Part shown: positions 13,609 to 15,060 of the stretch, in pieces
Layout of the letters: every line of letters begins with the position of its first letter
How positions within the stretch are numbered: the first letter of the stretch is position 1
Source: Desulfobacula sp.
GTDB taxonomy: Bacteria; Desulfobacterota; Desulfobacteria; Desulfobacterales; Desulfobacteraceae
DNA length: 15,060 nucleotides
Direction of reading: 5' to 3'
Assembly: GCA_018702715.1 (NCBI GenBank)
Contig: JABIYQ010000172.1
Span: 1 to 15,060 of the forward strand
Notes under the pieces: generated by a model
Databases searched by the model: none
What the model was told of the DNA's origin: nothing
What the model saw: only the letters and a program-made list of their open reading frames with translations
Program-made: the position numbers and the translations under genes

Positions 13609-15060
13609 TTAAAGGCTTTCAACCCTGTAATTTGGTGCCTCTTTAGTAATGGCAACATCGTGCACATGACTTTCTTTAAGCCCTGCAGCACTGATTTTAA
13701 TAAATTTTGCCTTTTCTTGAAGCTCCTTTATTGTAGATGCTCCAAGATATCCCATGCCGGCTTTAAGACCGCCAATCATTTGAACAATATTTTCTTTAAC
13801 AGTTCCTCTGAAAGGAATTCTACCAACAATGCCTTCAGGAACAAGTTCATCGTCTTCACCCGTATCTTTCTGATAATAGCGGTCTGAACTTCCTTGTCTC
13901 ATTGCTTCAACGGACCCCATGCCTCGGTATGCCTTGTAGGACCGCCCCTGGTAAAGGACGATTTCACCCGGACTTTCCTGGGTACCGGCAAGAAGAGTTC
14001 CAAGCATGACTGAATCAGCACCTGCGCCTAAAGCTTTTGTAATATCACCGGAAAATTTAATCCCCCCATCAGCAATAATCGGAACACCGCTTGATTTTGA
14101 AATATCATTACAGTTTCGAATGGCTGTCAACTGAGGTACGCCAACACCTGCAACAATACGAGTGGTACATATTGATCCAGGTCCAATACCGATTTTAACG
14201 GCATCGATTCCTGCATCTATCAATGCCTTTGCACCCGCTTCCATGGCCACATTTCCGGCAATAAGCTGACAATGTGGAAATGCATTTTTAATTTTTTTAA
14301 TGGCATCAATTACATTTTTTGAATGACCATGGGAAGTGTCTATCACAAGGGCATCTGCACCATGATTTAACAATGCTTCAACCCTTCGCATCATGTCAGA
14401 CCCAACACCAATCGCAGCTCCTGCTCTTAACCGACCCAGAGAATCTTTGCATGAATTGGGATATTTTTTTATTTTTTCAATATCTTTTATTGTGATCAAA
14501 CCCTTGAGCTTTCCATCTTTATCAACAACCAGCAGCTTTTCAATTCTATGCTTGTGCAGCATGATCTTGGATTCTTCAAGGCTACATTTTTCCCGAACTG
14601 TTATCAGGTTTTCAGTGGTCATAACTTCTCTTGCAGATTTTTCCAGCTGGGTTTCAAACCTTAAGTCTCTGTTGGTCACAATACCGACAAGTTTATCCCC
14701 CTCTGTTACCGGGATACCGGAAATTCTGTATTTGGCCATAATTTTTAAAATTTCTGAAATGGAGACATCGGGATGGACTGTAATCGGATCAACAATCATT
14801 CCACTTTCTGATTTTTTTACCCTATCAACTTCAACAGCCTGATCTTCTATACTCATGTTTCTGTGAATAAACCCCAACCCCCCTGCTCTTGCCATACTGA
14901 TAGCTGCCAATGCTTCGGTAACCGTATCCATGGCTGCGCTGACTATGGGAATATTCAGTTCAAGTTCTTTGGTCAAACGGGTATGTGTCTTGACTTGATC
15001 GGGTAGAATAGCCGAATAGTCTGGTAATAACAGGACGTCATCAAAGGACAGTCCTTCCTC
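13609..15060 (-). CDS. guaB: Inosine-5'-monophosphate dehydrogenase GuaB (partial, N-terminus off right edge)
   Basis: GuaB oxidises IMP to XMP with NAD+, the committed step to GTP. The visible 483 residues begin EEGLSFDDVLLLPDYS, close to the normal N-terminus, so only a few codons are missing beyond the right edge. The sequence contains NIPIVSAAMDTVTEA, two CBS domains (about 90-203 of the visible sequence), and the catalytic loop GIGPGSICTTR with the nucleophilic Cys at visible residue 298. The phosphate-binding segment IADGGIKFSGD, the RGMGSVEAM segment and the mobile flap EGIVGRIPF are also present. A TTG inside the frame (14976) is not the start because strongly conserved IMPDH sequence precedes it. 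The gene heads a two-gene unit with dnaE, 7 bases apart. Any promoter or purine regulatory site lies outside the window. Confidence 0.97.
   Translation of the reverse strand, partial: EEGLSFDDVLLLPDYSAILPDQVKTHTRLTKELELNIPIVSAAMDTVTEALAAISMARAGGLGFIHRNMSIEDQAVEVDRVKKSESGMIVDPITVHPDVSISEILKIMAKYRISGIPVTEGDKLVGIVTNRDLRFETQLEKSAREVMTTENLITVREKCSLEESKIMLHKHRIEKLLVVDKDGKLKGLITIKDIEKIKKYPNSCKDSLGRLRAGAAIGVGSDMMRRVEALLNHGADALVIDTSHGHSKNVIDAIKKIKNAFPHCQLIAGNVAMEAGAKALIDAGIDAVKIGIGPGSICTTRIVAGVGVPQLTAIRNCNDISKSSGVPIIADGGIKFSGDITKALGAGADSVMLGTLLAGTQESPGEIVLYQGRSYKAYRGMGSVEAMRQGSSDRYYQKDTGEDDELVPEGIVGRIPFRGTVKENIVQMIGGLKAGMGYLGASTIKELQEKAKFIKISAAGLKESHVHDVAITKEAPNYRVESL

Noticed and set aside
13602..13691. 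Upstream ATG extending DnaE by 30 residues
   Set aside because: It would lie inside the 3' end of guaB, and its residues do not match DnaE N-termini. PHP-domain sequence begins right after the ATG at 13601.
14974..14976. TTG as the guaB start
   Set aside because: Conserved IMPDH sequence (GLSFDDVLLLP) continues in frame to the window edge, so the true start is outside.
1..15060. CRISPR arrays, tRNA/rRNA genes, insertion sequences, prophage or defence genes
   Set aside because: I looked for repeat-spacer structure, cloverleaf ends, transposase motifs and terminal repeats and saw none. The content is housekeeping and sensory genes of uniform base composition.

Overview
The window looks like chromosomal DNA of an AT-rich anaerobic bacterium. 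The best guess is a sulfate reducer of the old Deltaproteobacteria (Desulfobacterota, Desulfobacteraceae-like). This is inferred from gene content: a NIL-domain ferredoxin, a second cysteine-rich iron-sulfur protein, a PAS domain carrying a four-cysteine motif, and short A-rich spacers. No marker gene was compared against a database. I see no transposase, phage gene, tRNA, rRNA or CRISPR array.

Layout. (1) 1-2311, minus: a sensor histidine kinase running off the left edge, with signal peptide, periplasmic binding domain, one membrane helix, two PAS domains and the kinase core. (2) 2312-2900: a gap with only small dyads and one likely terminator. (3) 2901-5063, minus: a 720-residue fusion of a PlsC-type acyltransferase and an alpha/beta hydrolase. 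An 11-A run sits exactly at the junction. (4) 5064-5217: a divergent intergenic region with a perfect 8-bp dyad. (5) 5218-9106, plus: a tight four-gene operon of NIL-ferredoxin, mnmA, mtaB and a cysteine-rich ferredoxin-like protein, ending in a terminator inside the coding ends. (6) 9103-9867, minus: a DjlA-like TerB/J-domain co-chaperone whose stop codon overlaps the operon's last stop. (7) 10059-15060, minus: guaB then dnaE, 7 bases apart, with guaB losing its first few codons at the right edge.

How the genes fit together. The plus-strand operon is a tRNA sulfur-modification cassette. MnmA makes 2-thiouridine at wobble U34, and MtaB methylthiolates t6A37 with radical-SAM chemistry. The ferredoxin translationally coupled to mnmA and the Fe-S protein at the end are plausible electron or cluster partners. 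MnmA has a CxxC...C cysteine set, not the DxxC...C set of E. coli, which suggests an iron-sulfur-dependent thiolation route. guaB-dnaE couples GTP synthesis and DNA replication genes in one transcript.

The observations most worth a second look are the A11 slippage candidate between the two enzyme domains at 3656-3666, the NIL-ferredoxin/MnmA coupling, and the 18-cysteine protein of unknown function.
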